In this document: piece after piece, positions 11,401 through 23,279 of the stretch
Numbering within the stretch: the stretch's first letter is position 1
Layout: each line of letters starts with the position of its first letter
Source: Hevea brasiliensis
Taxonomy: Eukaryota > Streptophyta > Magnoliopsida > Malpighiales > Euphorbiaceae
Assembly: GCF_030052815.1 (NCBI RefSeq)
Contig: NC_079503.1
Span: forward strand, 54,602,735 to 54,666,734
Direction: 5' to 3'
DNA length: 64,000 nt
Notes under the pieces: model-generated
Seen by the model: only the letters and a program-made list of their open reading frames with translations
Databases searched by the model: none
What the model was told of the DNA's origin: nothing
Program-made: the position numbers and the translations under genes

Positions 11401-11818
11401 TTCTCACACCAAATTTCAACCCGTATGCAAGATAATCCCAAAACCCAGAACAATTCGTAACGTCAACTCACTAAGGTTGTCTCATTTACTTATGTATCTG
11501 GGTAATCCTAATTAGTGAAAAATCAAACATTCCTTTTACCAAAAGGATTAACATTCCCACTATAGCCCTTCTAACTAATTTATAAAGGACACAAAATTAA
11601 ATCTACTTACCCTTGTTAAGGGACGAGGTGGGGTGCCTACACCTTCCCCACCCGTTAATGGACCCCGAACCTAGAATCTCTGTTTTGAAGTGGTTTCATT
11701 TTTAATTTAACTCCCTAAATGGTTTTCTTTAGTTTCCCTCAAAACTAAGGTGGCGACTCCTCACTTTTCCCACTTCGGTGAGTGATCGTCCGGGCGACCG
11801 CAAAATCCCGTTGCGACA

Positions 11819-12364
11819 AGCAGTTATATAAAGTTTGTAATAATATTAGTTAGATTTTTCTAATGTAAATTTTGAATGAATGTAATTTGTTTTACTATAA
11901 TGAAATATGAATGAAAGTATTTTATTTTAAATTGAATAAAATTACTTAGTATTATTTTGGATGTTATTTGAATTGGAAATTACTGATTTGAATTTTTGGA
12001 ATTTGAGAAATGATGTTGAAATTGGTTGTGATGGATGTGGATTTGATGAAGTTGATGAGATAAATCATTGGAAGTGTTTTTTATAGGTATTTGAAGAACT
12101 GTTTTAACAAAATACAGATGGCACTCTGCCGAAATTTTTCTAAAATTTGAGAAAAAATAAAAAGGAACAAAAATTTTAACTAGTTAATAAACTTTAATTA
12201 AATGTTTTAATACCTATTAGAAATGCTCACCACTTCAAAAAAGTAAGAAAATGATTTTAAAATCGCTTGTAGGGTACTTAATGAGTTATCGATAGGTAAA
12301 GTTCGGTAGTTCATTAGGTATTCTACGGGATCATGTTATGCCTTTAGAGGGGTAAGGTGTGACA
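11819..12364 (+). repeat. 3' part of a Tekay-like LTR (target of Ogre-1)
   Basis: Shares blocks with the ends of the LTRs at 52553-56734 and 59365-62812: GAAGAACTGTTTT, ACTCTGCCGAAATTTT, CTTGTAGGGTACTTAATGAG and the terminus GGTAAGGTGTGACA at 12364. The left end is where Ogre-1 inserted, at a site matching AGCAGTTATATAAA (56261) in the solo LTR. The other half of this LTR lies left of the window. Confidence 0.8.
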
Positions 12365-13570
12365 TAAATATATTATGTAAACGAAAAGTAAAAATGCCTT
12401 TTATTAATTAAAACATGTACAAGATACATACTAAATGATATGCTCTATGGCATACTACTAACATCTATATCATGAAATTTCAATACACTAATCATACATA
12501 TATCATCACCTAAGCTAGGAATCATATTCAATTTCATCAAACTACATTAAAACCCTAAGCTCCTATGGCTAGCCGAAATTTACTCTTCAATAACCTAGCA
12601 TGATTTCTTCAATTTCTCATATTATTTCTCTATATCTAAACTTAATTAAAGGAATACATAGGAATTTCAAGCTAGTAAGAGGACTTACCTTTAATGGAAA
12701 TTTCTAATCTTCAAATTTCCTCAAAATTCCTTGTTCTTTTTGCTTATAATCTTCCACCAAAGGTCTAATTAGAGGTTTTTATTGAAGTGGCTATGAAAAT
12801 TATGGATTAAAATTAGGGTTTTAAGAGCTTGAATGGATCATCAATGGAGGAAAATGGAAAAAAAGGGAGGGAGAGATGGAGCCGGCCAAATGGATGAGAA
12901 AGAAGAGAATTTTCTCTTTTTTTCTTGTTGATTTTGTTGTCTTCTTATTCTATAATTATCCCCAATTTTAATTATTTCAAATTATAATTTTTTTTTAATT
13001 AGATCACAATAATGTCATGATGATGTAATAATAATTAAAATTTCAAATCTTTATTTCTTTTCTTTCTTTTCCCTACACCTATTCATTTTAAATTCTTTTT
13101 CAATATTTTAATCTTACACAATTTAATGGACATTTAGGTCAAAAATCACCTCTTGAAATGAATTGACCAAAATGCCCCTCATCGGGTTATAGGGTATCCT
13201 TTTCCATGATGCCTGAGGAGTCTTAAGGTTTTGATTCACTTAATTTTACTTATTCTCTTTTTATAATTCCCAATAGTTTCTCAACTAACCCTCAAATAAG
13301 GATGTCATGGGTTCCCACACGAATTTAGGGTAGCAATTAAGCTCGCAGTCACTTCCCGAGTCGAACACCCATCATCGAGACCTACAGCTCATTTAACCAA
13401 TTTGTGCTTCATTTCTCTTATTTTTATCCAACTTCATTTGATCTTTATTAATTTTATTTATGGTTTCTCTATGTGATTTAAGTATAATTCTAGACATTCT
13501 AGCTGTCTAAACCAACATTAGTCACTAGAACAGTAAAATGTACACGACTACTTAGTATGAGGGTATTACA
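12365..13570 (-). repeat. 5' part of a Tekay-like LTR, opposite orientation
   Basis: Read on the - strand it starts TGTAATACCCTC at 13570 and contains the GAGGGGCATTTTGGTCA block near 13170 that is shared with three other Tekay-like LTRs in the window, followed by an AT-rich stretch. It stops at the end of the + strand LTR at 12364, so that LTR probably inserted into this one. On the right it borders LINE sequence, its own target. No ORF is supported. Confidence 0.7.
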
Positions 13571-13589
13571 GAGGGCTTGGGAACCAATG

Positions 13590-14340
13590 CACAATTCAAA
13601 ATCTTAAAGACCATTTTTCTATTAAAAAGCCAAATTTTATTTTTTTAATGGAGACATTAGTGCCCAGACATAAGGCGAAGGGGGTTTGTAAGTTTTTGGG
13701 GTTTGAAGGGGTTTCTACTATGGATCCTATAGGGCATGGTGGGGGTTTTTCTTTGTTCTGGAAGGAGAAGTCTATGACTTGGTTATTAAGTTTTTCTCTC
13801 ATCATATAGCAGTTGAGGCTCATCTTAATGGGGTTCAGCCTTGGAGGTTAGTTGGCTTTTATGGATACCCAGAGAGACACCATCGTCGAGAGTCTTAGGA
13901 TCTTATGAGAAAGATTCATCAAGAAGGTGACATCCCATGGTGTGTTATAGGTGATTTCAATGACATCCTCTCTCACTGAGAAAAATTTGGTCACATTGCA
14001 CATCTTGCTTGACTTATTGAGGATTTTCATCAAATTATTTAGGACTGTGATTTATATAATTTAGGGATGGTTGGTACATGGTTCACATGAGAACATAGCA
14101 GGGGCAGAGACAATTAGATCCAAGAAAGATTAGACAGAGCCTTTGGCTTAGGTAGCTGGTGTCAAATATTTTAAAAAGCAAAGGTTTTTAACTTAGAGGG
14201 CAGTTGTTTTGATCATTCTCCTATATTCTTGCAATTGAATATTCTCATGCAGCTGTATCGTCCTAAAAAATTTAGGTTTGAGAATAAATGGCTTCTTAAA
14301 GGTGATTGTAAAGATATTGCTGCATTAGGTTGGAATAAAG
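13590..14340 (+). pseudogene. LINE endonuclease remnant
   Basis: Translated pieces resemble the APE-like endonuclease of plant LINEs: ETLVPRHKAKGVCKFLGF, GHGGGFSLFWKE, and further on a GDFND-like segment decoded from GGTGATTTCAATGAC near 13950. The frame is broken by stops at several points. The region continues into FENKWLLKGDCKDIAALGW just before the TRIM insertion. Confidence 0.7.
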
Positions 14341-14345
14341 GTAAG

Positions 14346-15039
14346 TGTAATGCCCCTGCTCCAACCACTAGAGGAATTGTTCGCTTTGGCCCACCCCATC
14401 CTAAGCCTCACGGTTTTATCTCATAGGTGAAATAGAGAACTTTCCAGGAGGTCAGCCATCCTATGATTTCTCTTAAGTGAGCACGCTTAACCTAGAGTTC
14501 TTCCAACTCTCCAAGCCATTCCATTAAAAGGTGCCTCTAGTGATTAATTTCCCTCATTTCAATGTATGATTCCTATCCCCCATTTGTTCAAGGTCTCCAG
14601 CGAGGTCCCGCCTCCAACTGTAGATTATTTCCTCTTGCCGCATGGGATGTTACAGGCTCACAAGCTTTTTGCCTGGTTCATCCTTGAACCACATATCTAC
14701 TAGAGAGGGTCCAGCTCTGATACTATCTATAACGCCCCTACTCCAACCATTAGAGGAATTGTCCGCTTTGGCCTACCCCATCCTGAGCCTCATGGTTTTG
14801 TCCTGGAATGGAGAACTTTTCAAGAGATCACCCATCCCAGAAATCTCTCAAGCGAGCACGCTTAACCGCGGAGTTCTTCCAACTCTCTAAGCTATTCCAC
14901 CAAAAAGCTCCTCTCGTGATTAATTTCCCTCATTTTAATGTATGATTTGGTTCATTCATGCCCCTCATTTTGTCAAGGTCTTAAGTGAGGCCCCGCCTCC
15001 AGCCATAGATTATTTCTCCTTGCTACGCAGGAAGTTATC
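14346..15039 (-). mobile_element. TRIM (miniature LTR retrotransposon)
   Basis: Two direct repeats of 309 bp (14346-14654) and 312 bp (14728-15039) enclose only 73 bp. Repeat 1 runs TGTAATGCCCC to GGATGTTACA. Repeat 2 is a diverged copy starting TATAACGCCCC. Read on the - strand, the base run after the inner LTR border is GATAGTATCAGAGCTGG, close to the TGGTATCAGAGC primer-binding site for initiator Met-tRNA. Flanks GTAAG (14341-14345) and GCAAG (15040-15044) look like a target duplication with one change. Removing the element restores a continuous LINE frame (NKGKGLGIQ). It has no coding capacity. The two LTRs differ at many positions, so it is not recent. Confidence 0.82.
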
Positions 15040-15044
15040 GCAAG

Positions 15045-17240
15045 GGTCTTGGGATTCAATCACAGATTCATACTTGTAGTATGGAGCTTAGTCTGTGGGG
15101 TGAGATTAAAGCTAATTCCTTTAAGAAGCAGCTATTAGATTGTAAGAAATGCCTTCATGAGTTATGTAAATGTCAAGATTTAGTCTCTTTGAGTTTGTTT
15201 GATATTGTTAGTTCCTAGTATCATAATATTTTGAATGCGTAGGAAGTGTTTAGGAAGTAGAGGGCGAAGCAATTTTGGCTCAAGGCAGGTGACATGAATT
15301 CTAAATACTTCATATGATGGCTTCTTCTCGGTATAAAAAGAACTTAATAACTAGTCTGAAGAATGATGTTGATTGTTGGGTGGATCGGAGTAAGGGCCTT
15401 GGTCAAGTTATTGAGCATTACTTCTCTACTCTTTTTAAATCTCAATAAGGGGATTGTTTGGATGTTATTACTTGCATTGATTCTGTGGTTAGTGATCAGC
15501 AAGCTAAGTTCCTTTCTCTTCCATTTGAGGCTAATGAGATTAAGGAAGCAGTCTTTTCGATGCATCCTGATAAATCACTAGCACCAGATGGTATGAACCC
15601 AGCCTTTTATCAAAATTTTTGGGATCAAGTTGGTGACAATGTGACTTCTACTTATCTGAGTATTCTTTGATCAAGTTTCCTTCCTATGGATATGAATGAT
15701 ACTTCGATAGTTTTGATTCTGGAGAAAAAGTATCCGGAGTATGTTTCAAATTTGAGACTGATTGTGCTTTGTAATGTGATATATAAGGTAATTTTTAAAA
15801 CTCTAGCTAATCGCCTTAAGGTAGTTCTTCCAAGTTTGGTTTTGGATTCTCAAATTGCTTTTGTTCCTGGAAGACTGATCAAGATAACATTATGATTGCA
15901 TTTGAAGTCATGCATTATCTTCATCAAAAGACTCAAGGGAAGAAAGGTTGGGTTGTGCTCAAGCTCAATATGAGCAAAGAGTACGATAGGATTGAGTGGC
16001 ATTTATTACGTGAAGTTATGATGAAAATGGGATTTCCGTCATCTTGGATCTCTTTAATCATGATGTGTGTGACAACGATGAAGTATCGCATTATTAATGG
16101 TAGCAATGAAGTTGGTCCAATTATTCTGGATAGAGGAATACAGCAAGGAAATCCTTTATACCGTACCTTTTTATCCTTTGTATGGAGGGTTTGTCTTCGA
16201 TTTTACGTAAGAAGGAGAGGCAAGGAGTCTTACATGGTTATCGGGTTGCAAGGGCAGCTACTTCAATTTCTTATCTATTTTTTTATAGATAATAGAATTC
16301 TTTTTTTCAAGGCTAATGTTTTGGAGGCTACTGAAGTTAAAAATAGTTTGGTTTCTTATGCTCGTGCATCAGGCAAAATTATAAATTATCGAAATCTTCA
16401 ATTTCTTTCGGTTTTAATACGGCTCTCTTAAGAAGGAATGAGGTTTGTGGTCTGCTCGGAGTTACACAGAAGGACGATTGCGGTTTCTATTTGGGGCTTC
16501 CGTCGTGTGTGGGTAGAAGTAAAGAGGAAGTTTTTGAGTTTTTTAAGGAAAAAGTGTGGCGTAAGTTATAGGGATGGAAGCAGAAATCCTTATCGAGAGC
16601 AAGGAAAGAAGTCCTTCTAAAAATTGTGGCTCAAACGATTCCTAATTTTGTGATGAGTGTGTTCAAGCTGCCAGTGGATACCTGTACTAAAATTGAAAGA
16701 ATGCTTAATTCCTTCTGATGGGGTAGTGGTAGTCATGATAATTCAGGTACTCGATGGATGTCATGGGAGCATATGTGTAGGAGCAAAGAAAGAGGAGGTG
16801 TAGGTTTTTGTCGGATTGAGGAATTAAATATTGCTCTTCTAGGAAAACAAGCATGGAAGATTCGATATCCTAATTCTCTGGTTGTAAGAATTTATGCAGC
16901 TCAATATTTTCCCCATTTTTCTTTGTTGGAAGCTATGCTAGGAAATAATCCCAGTTATGTGTGGCGAAGGAGTAAGATGTTGATTTGATTCTGCAAATTC
17001 CTCTTCGATTGCATCAATCAGTTGATGTAGTTTTTTGGAAGGATAATCATCGTGGTAATTATTCTGTTAAGCTTGGTTATCATTTATTGCCTAATAATGG
17101 TGATATTGTTAATCTTGTCATGCGAAATATTTAGAAGAAAATCTGGGCAGCAGAAATTCCTTCAAAGGTTAAATGTTTTATATGGCTTTGTGCTAGTGAT
17201 ATTCTTCCTACAAAGATTAACCTTTGTAGTAAAAAGGTTA
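15045..17240 (+). pseudogene. LINE reverse transcriptase (inactive)
   Basis: Recognisable RT blocks in order: MHPDKSLAPDGMNPAFYQNFW near 15560, DTSIVLILEKKYPEYVSNLR near 15700, QIAFVPGRLI near 15850, LKLNMSKEYDRIEWHLL near 15960 and GIQQGNPL near 16140. The catalytic YADD-type box reads FIDN near 16280, so a key aspartate is lost. Stops occur near 15448, 15668 and 16430, and a frameshift lies near 15890. Further C-terminal pieces such as WEHMCRSKERGGVGFCRIEE follow at 16758. Confidence 0.88.
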
Positions 17241-17242
17241 GT

Positions 17243-18067
17243 GTGGATGAGTTTTGCTCTTTCTGCAGATGTGAGGCAGAATTAGTGGTCCATGTTTTCT
17301 TTAATTGCTATTTTGCTCAACAATGTTGGAGAGCATGTAATACGGGTTTTTGTGGTGGTGGAATTTCTTCGTTTGAGCAGTGGCTTCATGATTATTATAG
17401 CTCAGTAGGGGCTAACGAGGGCAATCTTGCTCTTACCTTAATTTGGAGTTTGTGTGATTGTAGAAACTGCTTCATCTGGACACAGGTCAATGCAAATGTT
17501 TTGAATGTTCTTCACCATGTTACAAGTCTTTTGATGAAGTGGAAGCATGCTAAGGTTATTCCTGTTTCTGATACTTGTTCTCATCCTCAGTCACAAGTAC
17601 GTTGGTCTCCTCCAACAAATGGTCGAGTGAAGTGTAACATTGATGCATCTGTTGGTTTTAATGCTAACAAAATGGGAATTGGCTATTTATTAAGGGATTC
17701 AAATGGATCTTTTTTAGTGGGTAAAATGAAGTTGCTGCCTTTTTCTTCGAGTCCTTTTCTTGCTGAAGTCTTGGGCTATGGGGAGGCATTAAGCTGGGTT
17801 AAAGGTTTACATATAGAAGCTATGGATTTTGAAACCGATTGCTAACTTCTAGTTCATGCAATACATTGCCAGGAAGATGATTTATCTTATGTTGTTACTT
17901 TGGTGGCTGATTGTCGTTCTTTAATACAGGATATTAGATTGTTTAACCTGCTATTTGTTTGCGAGTCGGGGAATCAGTTTGCTCGTTGTATTACAAGGGT
18001 AGCTCTTTCTACTGCTGATGAGATTGAATGGGGCCCTTCTCTCCCTTCTTTTTTATTGATGATGTAA
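17243..18067 (+). pseudogene. LINE zf-RVT and RNase H region
   Basis: An open stretch of 200 codons encodes a zf-RVT type segment (CSFCRCEAELVVHVFFNC, then CW) and the start of an RNase H domain (VKCNIDASVGFNANKMGIGY, then LLRDSNGSFL and AEVLGYGEAL). It stops at TAA 17843, and the homologous frame continues (LLVHAIHCQEDD) to about 18067. RNase H domains occur in some plant L1 lineages, so this is the expected C-terminus and not a host gene. The LINE 3' end follows directly. Confidence 0.8.
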
Positions 18068-18119
18068 TTCATTTTGATTTGGTTTAATAATAAAATTTCC
18101 TTTTTATTTCAAAAAAAAA

Positions 18120-18670
18120 TGACAGTGTTTACTTTTTTTTTTTTGTCTGAAACTTAATTTTAGTTTAGCTAATTTTACGTTTTCAAGTCGAAATAGAATT
18201 GAGAAAAATAGAATTTTATTAATAAAAACTAGAGTATTAATTATTAGTATAATTACAAGCCATTTAATTTGAAATCGGTTATTTTAAAAAAAAAATTCAC
18301 AATCTTTTTTAAGGAAATATGAATTATAAATTAATTTTTTTTATAAGATTTTAATTTAAGTTGCAATGGAAATTTTTGTTAAGTAGAATTATAATTATTA
18401 GAATAATAAAAAGCCATTTAATTTGAAATTGGTTATTTTAAAAAAAATAAATTCATGATTTTTTTAAAGGAAATAGAATTTATAAATTAATTTTTTTAAA
18501 AAGATTTTAATTTAGGTTGCAATAGAAACATTTGTTAAGTAGAATTATAAGTAAAGTTAAAAATTTTAAATTTATAAAAACTCTAAAATTAATAATCAAA
18601 AATAATATAATTATAAATAATATAAAATTTAAGAGTATTTTTTGTCCATTCAAAAGTTTGCCCACTCATT

Positions 18671-18733
<63 letters not shown>

Positions 18734-19220
18734 AATTATATATAGATATGCTCTTTTATCATTTATATTTTTCGTATATTATCATGATAAAGCAATAGAT
18801 TTTTAATCAATCTAAAAAAAGAAGGAAAAAAAAGTAAAATTAAAAGCACTTTGAATTTGATTTGTATTATAATTGTAATTTTATTATAATTATATTTAGA
18901 AAAGTATAATATCTTATTTTTTTGTTTTTTTATAAAAGTTGATTTTTAGAACATGAAAATTATGATTTTTTATAAAAAAATAAATTTATAATTTTAATGA
19001 AATCTTATTTATAAAATTTCATTTTGACTTGCATAAAAATAAAAAACTTAATTAAGTGGAAGTTAACCACAATTAGGACTATCAATTTTCAATTTATACA
19101 AATTTTAAAATTAATTTAAATAAATTATTTGTAAAATTATACATAATTTAAAAATTACGGGTATTTATATCCGTTCAAAAAGTCATCCCCTCCTTCATGC
19201 ATTTATATATACTAATTTTT
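18120..19220. repeat. AT-rich duplicated segment, copy A
   Basis: Non-coding AT-rich DNA that matches 21396-22312 in the same orientation, beginning at TTTACTTTTTTTTTTT and GCTAATTTTACGTTT. It has an extra local tandem duplication of about 150 bp (18242-18400 against 18401-18545) and a (TA)n expansion. It is built of two related halves, each ending in a TTTGTCC/CCGTTCA-like segment plus TATATAT. No ORF is supported. Confidence 0.7.
18675..18729. repeat. (TA)27 microsatellite
   Basis: Uninterrupted TA dinucleotides over 55 bases inside duplicated segment A. The equivalent place in copy B (about 21800) has only a short TATATATA. Confidence 0.97.
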
Positions 19221-20900
19221 TTGCTTCTTATCTTTTTTAATATGTTTTTAAATTATAATTTTTATTTAAAAATTATTTTTAATTTATTCACATTTATGAT
19301 CTAATTGTAAAAATAATAAATAATAATAAAATTTAAATAATTAATTACAAACTAACTTAGAGTGAGAAATGTTACAAAAAAACTATATGTTAATGAAACA
19401 TATTCAACATAAAAATATACAGAGAATAAAAAAAGCATAAAAATAATATATAATATTTTCTTTTGAAACAAATAAAATATAATGCTTAAAAAAAAACTCC
19501 ATTTAATTAAGAACCTCAACAAATATAATAAGACAAAATTCTATATATATGAATGTAATTATATAAATAGAAATTATATATAGAGACTTTTAAAAATACA
19601 TCATATAGCCTATCATTTGATTACTCAACTCAACTAAGTCTTTATCTCAAAAATTGGCTATAATTTGATTATTTAAGAAAAAAAATTTATTTTCATTAAA
19701 TTAATATCATAAAGTTTTATGTTGTCATATTATCGTTGTATTAATTAACATAATGCTAACATGGCAATTTTTTTTAATTTTAATTAGCATTATTATCATG
19801 TTATTACTCTATTAAATAATATATGGATAATATGAAAGCATAAGATATTAATTTATTAAAATAAAGATTATGTCAATTTAGTATAACACACTAAATATCA
19901 CATGATATACTTTTTAAAATTATGTCTATCTGAAAATTATTATATATATATATATAAGTTAATAAAAGTGGGAGAAAATTATAAATTAGAGCCAATAGTA
20001 AAAAAAGAATTTTACAATGAAAGTTTTACAATAAAATTTATATATAATAATTATTGAAAGTTTATGCATGAAGTTTGTTTTATTAATTAGTTATATATAT
20101 ATATATTGTCATTAAACTTTATTAATGTTTATTTGCTTACTTTTATATTTTCATTATCATACACAGGGTAGAACCGCATGCATTTTTTCTTTCCTTTTAT
20201 TTAGAAAATAAATATTAAATATAACGTTTGAAAATTTTAATTTATTTAAATTATTAAAATTTTAATTTTAGTGACTAATTTTTTTAATTTATCTCTAAAA
20301 ATTTGGCAATAATAATTTTATCTAATTAATTAATATTTAAAATTAGTTTTATAATCAATTATGAAAATGGATTACATATTAAGCAAAAGTATATATAATT
20401 TAATGGTATAAAAAATTATCTCTATTTATTTAATCCTCAAAGAGTCAAAATTTTTAATTATTATTTTTTAAAATAATTATAATGTATTATTATAAAAAAA
20501 ATTAATTTAAAAATATATCTACACACACTTAAATTTTTAAACTTCAAATTTAGTTTTTCTGGAGCACTTTAACCTTTTAATTCTCAAATCATAAATTAAA
20601 TTTTCTAAAAATTAATGTCCTAATCAACGGTCTGAAAAATATTACAATGAATTTTTATTATAATTTATCAATATTCTTTATTAAGTTATTTTTAATTATT
20701 TAAAGTTAATAAAATATATGATTTCTAAAAAAATATGATCATTGTTTGATAAAAGTATAATTTATAAATTCTTATTAATTAGAATAATTATCTTACTATT
20801 TAATTTTTGTCCTTCATTTTCAGTTTTGTGTCTGCCCCAATTGTATACAAAAACTTTTTATCATATTTGTATAATATTTTAGTAAATATACTTAAACTAC
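19221..20900. other. AT-rich intergenic DNA, no feature recognised
   Basis: About 1.7 kb of very AT-rich sequence with short TATATA runs (for example 19943-19957 and 20091-20105). No coding frame, terminal repeat or poly-A insertion could be supported. Confidence 0.6.
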
Positions 20901-20929
20901 CTGTTATTTTTGTGGCTTTAAATTTTGGG

Positions 20930-21350
20930 ATATATTTTTTCAATGATTTGAATTGTGATCCGATCCAAAGTTTCACGCTCCGACTGATTGGGACAAAAGT
21001 GAGATATGTGGAGGTAATGGAAAGTACGGGCCAATAGGATAATATTGTAATATTTTATCCTTTGCGGTAAAGTAGTGAGATATTCGGAAAACACACTGGA
21101 ATTAGGGTTTGAGAGTTCTAATTGATTGTATCTTGCTCTTTTTTATCATATTGAAACTTTTTCCCTTGTCTTACGTGGACGTAGACATTACGGTTAAATC
21201 ATATTTTAAATCCTGTATTGTTCTTCTTCTTTTTTCAATATTGTATGATTATGTAATTTGTATGTGTGCCTTAAATTTACGTACTTGTTATAACTCTACG
21301 AAATTATATGTATCATTAATAAAAATCTGAAAGAATTTTTTTACCACTGA
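20930..21350 (+). repeat. Possible degenerate Copia LTR fragment
   Basis: The segment is less AT-rich than its surroundings and contains GTCTTACGTGGACGTAGAC (21169-21187), reminiscent of the GTGGACGTAGGC signature near the 3' end of many plant Ty1/Copia LTRs. It is preceded by TTAGGGTTTGAGAG. I could not find the LTR start, a TSD or a partner LTR, so the assignment is tentative. Confidence 0.35.
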
Positions 21351-21395
21351 ATCCATTTTTATGATTTCACAAATTTTCTTTTCTTTCAACTAAGT

Positions 21396-22312
21396 ATAGT
21401 ATTTACTTTTTTTTTTTGTCTAAAATTTGATTTTAGTTTTGCTAATTTTACGTTTCCAAATGGAAATAGAATTGAGTAAAATAGAATTTTATTAATTAAA
21501 ATTTAGAGTATTAATTATTAATATAATTAAAAGTCATTTAATTTGAAATTTATTTTCTTAAAACATAAATTCATTATCTTTTCTTTAAGGAAATATGAAT
21601 TTATTAATTAATTTTTTAGAAGATTTTAATTTAAGTTCCAATAGAAATTTTTATTAAGTAGAATTGTAAGTAAGGTTAGGAATTTTCATTTTATAGAAAC
21701 TCTAAAATTAATATAAATAATTAAGAATGATATAATTATAAATAATATAAAATTTAAATATATTTTTATCCACTTAAAAGTTTGTCCTTTCTTCGTATAT
21801 TTATATATATTATTAATAATTAATTATAGAATTATAGATAGATATAATTTTTATCATTTATATTTTTCATTTAATATCATAAAGTAATAAATTTTAATAA
21901 CTAATTAAAAAATCAACTTTAGAAAAAGGAAGGAAAAAGTAAAATTAAAAGCACGTTAAGTTTACTCAAAATACTATTTAAATTTGATTTATATTATAAT
22001 TATAATTTTTGTTATAATTATATTTAAAAAAGTATAAATATCCAAATTTTAGTTTTTTTATGAAAATTATGATTTTTTTTATGAAAAAATAAATTTATAA
22101 TTTTAATGAAATCTTATTTATAAAACTTAATTAAGTAGAAGTTAACTATAAATAAAACTATGAATTTTAAATTTATACAAATTCTAAAATTAATTTAAAT
22201 AAATTACAATAAATTATTTGTAAAATTATAAATATTTTAAATAGTAATGATATTTGTGTCCGTCACGCTTGCCCTCTCATTCGTATATTTATATATATTA
22301 TAAATATAGATT
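21396..22312. repeat. AT-rich duplicated segment, copy B
   Basis: Diverged direct copy of 18120-19220, lacking the extra 150-bp duplication and the long TA run. Matching landmarks are GCTAATTTTACGTTT, AATAGAATTGAG, CATTTAATTTGAAAT and AGTAGAATTGTAAGTAA. No ORF or terminal structure was found. Confidence 0.7.
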
Positions 22313-23270
22313 ATAGGTAAAATTTCAACCAATGTTCCATATCACAATTTCATGAAGGTTTCATTTGGAATAAATCATTTATAAGAAAAAACTTGAATTG
22401 AATTATCATAAAATTATACTTGATTTTTATTTATTTGAAAATGAATTTTTTTTAAAGTTAAAAATTGAATTCTTTCTTTTAAATATAAAAATTAATAAAA
22501 AAAATTAATTAAATTAAATTTTTATAAAATTTAAATTCCAAAAGAGGGAAAAATTACAAGACAAACTCACTGTGACACATTAAATAGACAATAGGCTTAC
22601 TCACAAACAACATTGCAGAAAGGAAGGAAAGATTTAAATGATATAAATTTGAGATGCTATTTGTTATAGTAATTAGTAGATGCCCTATGGCAATTTCTAG
22701 TTGTTAGTAGTTTCATACAAAGGTTTTGGGTAGGTGCCCTATGGCAAATTATAATGGAATGAAACACTAAAACAACCTTTTTCCCTTTATCTCTACTATT
22801 TGGAAACATTATACCTTAAAATAATCAATTTCTATATATGCATGCATATATAATTTTTTGCAACTCATTCATTAGAGGCATATGTTAGATGATATTCAAA
22901 AGTAGAAGCTAAGGCATATCTCATAGCAAGCAATGGCTAAAATAGCATGGGCAGTATTCTTGTAGATCAAAAGATTGGAGACTAGACCTTCACTATTCAA
23001 TCATTTATGTAAAATTAATATGAAAGTTATAGAACACAAATTTAAATAGAAAATCAAATAAATCAATTATTAAAAAATTTTTAAATCATAACAAATTTCT
23101 ATATTCAGATACTAAATCTAAATATAAATAAAAGTAATTACAAAAAACATTAAAGAACACAAGTACAGTGATAAGCAAACATACCTTGACATACACTAGG
23201 CAAATGCTAGCACAATTGATAGTGATAGTATGAAATTAAGAATAATTCAATAATACTTTAAAAAAAAATA
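22313..23270. other. AT-rich non-coding DNA
   Basis: No coding frame is supported. The only local repeat is TGCCCTATGGCAA, found twice at 22681-22693 and 22735-22747. Confidence 0.5.
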
Positions 23271-23279
23271 ATAAGTATC

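Larger units (their letters stand above)
1..11818 (+). mobile_element. Ogre-1: 3' part of an Ogre/Tat Ty3-Gypsy retrotransposon
   Basis: The window opens inside gag of an Ogre-type LTR retrotransposon read on the + strand. The order is gag, intron, RT, RNase H, second RNase H, integrase, non-coding 3' UTR with a tandem array, polypurine tract and 3' LTR. The whole block is collinear with the complete copy at 25388-48701 on the other strand, which supports the boundaries. The element ends at TTGCGACA (11818), the inverted counterpart of its LTR start TGTCGACA. The next bases AGCAG are a likely target-site duplication, because the uninterrupted target sequence is seen at 56261 in a related LTR. 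The 5' LTR, ORF1 and gag start lie left of the window. The protease region is deleted and pol carries frameshifts, so this copy cannot be autonomous. Confidence 0.93.
6942..11818 (+). repeat. Ogre-1 3' LTR (4.9 kb)
   Basis: Starts TGTCGACACC and ends TTGCGACA, with the terminal inverted repeat TGTCG/CGACA. It is 4877 bp, slightly shorter than the Ogre-2 LTRs (5073 and 5113 bp). The U3 part carries a decayed antisense gene (7508-9354) and an antisense TATA box. A sense TATA box at 10101 suggests that U3 is about 3.2 kb and R-U5 about 1.7 kb. CCGATC-type hexamers recur throughout, and 58-bp tandem units lie at 11044-11400. Confidence 0.93.
13571..18119 (+). mobile_element. Degenerate L1-type LINE, 5'-truncated in window
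   Basis: A non-LTR retrotransposon read on the + strand with remnants of endonuclease, reverse transcriptase, zf-RVT and RNase H in the usual plant L1 order. It ends in TTTTATTTC plus a short poly-A (18111-18119). The left end is cut by the LTR fragment ending at 13570, and a TRIM element interrupts it at 14346-15039. Many stops and frameshifts and a mutated RT active site show that it is old and inactive. Confidence 0.9.

Noticed and set aside
18532..18735. 67-codon frame ending in alternating tyrosine-isoleucine
   Set aside because: Translation of the (TA)n microsatellite.
20807..21330. Two 73-76-codon frames in the AT-rich region
   Set aside because: Low-complexity hydrophobic translations of AT-rich DNA without ATG context or homology that I recognise.
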